In this document: positions 62,988 to 64,000 of the stretch, piece after piece | Layout of the letters: the number at the start of each line of letters is the position of its first letter | How positions within the stretch are numbered: position 1 is the stretch's first letter | NCBI GenBank assembly: GCA_037045185.1 | Contig: JBAOHQ010000004.1 | Coordinates: 248,001-312,000, forward strand | DNA length: 64,000 nucleotides | DNA from: JAKOUY01 sp037045185 | GTDB taxonomy: Bacteria > Actinomycetota > Acidimicrobiia > Acidimicrobiales > Ilumatobacteraceae | Direction of reading: 5' to 3' | Notes under the pieces: model-generated | What the model was told of the DNA's origin: nothing | Databases searched by the model: none | What the model saw: only the letters and a program-made list of their open reading frames with translations | Position numbers and translations under genes: made by a program

Positions 62988-64000
62988 TCAGGCCCGGGTG
63001 ACCGACACCGGCATGCGCTTCATGCCACCGATGAAGTTGCTGCGCAGCCGGTCGATGGGCCCGTTGACGCGGGCGTCGGCGATGCGCGGCAGCAGCTCCT
63101 CGAACAGCACCTTGATCTCCATCCGGGCCAGTTGCGCGCCGAGGCACAGATGCGGGCTCATCCGCCCGAACGCCACGTGGTCGTTCGGGGTGCGGTGGAT
63201 GTCGAAGCGATACGGGTCGGGGAACTGCTCGGCGTCGTAGTCGGCCGAGTGGAACCAGATCACCACCTTGTCCCCGGCCTTGATCTGCCGGCCGCGCAGC
63301 TCGGCGTCCTGCATGGCCGTGCGCCGGAAGTGCATCGTCACGGTCGTCCAGCGGAGCATCTCCTCCACGGCCGATTCCATCAACAGCCCGCCGTCGGCGC
63401 CGATCGAGTCACGCAGTTCCGCCATCTGCTCGGGATGCTCGATCAGAGCTCGCATCCCCCCGGCCATCGTGTAGCGCGAGGTGTCGTTGCCGGCGCTGAC
63501 CAGCAGGACGAAGAAGTTCTTGAACTCCCGGTCGGTCAGTTGCTCACCGTCGATGGTGGGCGCCAGCAGGCGGGAGATCACGTCGTCGGTGGGTGACTCG
63601 CGCCGCATCCTGGCCTGCTCGTCGGCATAGCGATACAGATCGAGCGCCGCAGGCGAGCGGAACGGGATGTGCTTGAACTGGTCGGTGTCGCTCATCCCCA
63701 CCGGGTGGTCGGTCATCTCCGGGTCGAAGTTGCCGAGCAGCGCGTCGCCGCGCTCCACCAGCCACGGCCCGTCGGCGTCGGGCACCCCGAGCAGGCGGCC
63801 GAGCATGCGCATCGGCAGTTGCTTGGCGATGCGCTCGGTGAAGTCGAACTCGGTCCCTTCCGCCAGGGCCTCCTCCACCACGGCGCGGGCCAACAGGCGG
63901 ATCGCGTTCTCGTAGGCGTAGACCTCCCGCCGGGCGAAGGGCTTGGAGACCAGCCGGCGGTATCGGGTGTGCTCCGGTGGGTCGTACTCCAGCATGTTGC
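62988..64000 (-). CDS. Cytochrome P450, N-terminus beyond the window
   Basis: At least 337 residues. YDPPEHTRYRRLVSKPFARR (substrate-channel block), I helix LLVSAGNDTSRYTMAGG with the Asp-Thr pair, K-helix E-x-x-R in VEEMLRWTTV, and heme loop VAFGRMSPHLCLGAQLARME. The loop has the long spacing seen in CYP125/CYP142-type enzymes but reads FGRMSPHLC, with Ser where Gly is usual. About 80 N-terminal residues are missing past 64000. It converges with the ligase gene. It could hydroxylate a steroid or the aromatic substrate of the neighbours. Confidence 0.88.
   Translation of the reverse strand, partial: NMLEYDPPEHTRYRRLVSKPFARREVYAYENAIRLLARAVVEEALAEGTEFDFTERIAKQLPMRMLGRLLGVPDADGPWLVERGDALLGNFDPEMTDHPVGMSDTDQFKHIPFRSPAALDLYRYADEQARMRRESPTDDVISRLLAPTIDGEQLTDREFKNFFVLLVSAGNDTSRYTMAGGMRALIEHPEQMAELRDSIGADGGLLMESAVEEMLRWTTVTMHFRRTAMQDAELRGRQIKAGDKVVIWFHSADYDAEQFPDPYRFDIHRTPNDHVAFGRMSPHLCLGAQLARMEIKVLFEELLPRIADARVNGPIDRLRSNFIGGMKRMPVSVTRA

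Overview
The window is high-GC chromosomal DNA from an actinobacterium, most plausibly of the class Acidimicrobiia. The ribosomal and cell-wall genes are actinobacterial in order and in protein sequence, start codons are often GTG, genes are packed with ATGA or TGATG overlaps, and many upstream regions look leaderless. This is judged by eye, not from a tree. Several obviously essential genes (glmS, glmM, truA) carry single-base frame breaks, so at least part of the sequence probably contains indel errors. About a dozen genes are therefore annotated across a frame break.

Layout. 1-7.7 kb: glmS-like (cut by the window edge), a universal stress protein, a maleylpyruvate-isomerase-family protein, glmM, rpsI, rplM and truA. 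7.7-40.8 kb: a SARP/BTAD-type regulator, then a very long rightward gene run encoding an extracellular contractile injection system (eCIS, a phage-tail-like particle of the Afp/PVC type). It has a tail terminator, two sheaths, two tubes, a LysM protein, hub, spike, gp25, baseplate J and a tail-P2-I/NHL protein. It also has three fibre-like proteins sharing one N-terminal module (one with a collagen-like stretch), a short tape-measure candidate, an AAA+ ATPase, a 2253-residue candidate cargo protein ending in an HNH-nuclease-like domain, and a small overlapping gene that could be its immunity protein. 40.8-45.3 kb: SRPBCC and TfoX-like proteins, a secreted von Willebrand A protein, an AAC(2')-like acetyltransferase and three copies of a palindromic intergenic repeat. 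45.1-50.3 kb: phosphate permease with its DUF47 partner, then rplQ-rpoA-rpsD-rpsK-rpsM-rpmJ-infA. In many actinobacteria truA-rplM-rpsI-glmM-glmS follow rplQ directly, so the eCIS and its flanks appear to sit inside that conserved supercluster.

50.4-52.9 kb: a semialdehyde dehydrogenase, a divergent MarR regulator and a DUF1971 protein. 53.0-59.9 kb: a compact module of two secreted subtilase-like proteins, a TPR-CHAT protease, a small unknown protein and an ECF sigma factor. 60.0-64.0 kb: a LigB-type extradiol dioxygenase, a class I glutamine amidotransferase hydrolase, a glutamine-synthetase-like ligase and a cytochrome P450 cut by the window edge. The dehydrogenase/MarR gap, the dioxygenase and the ligase each carry an inverted repeat of the same design (TCGTTwGG, 2 bp, CCwAACGA). 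This suggests one regulon for catabolism of an aromatic compound, possibly an aromatic amine activated by gamma-glutamylation, which the CHAT/subtilase/sigma module interrupts.

The two most interesting systems are the eCIS with its large candidate toxin, and the sigma/subtilase/CHAT module.
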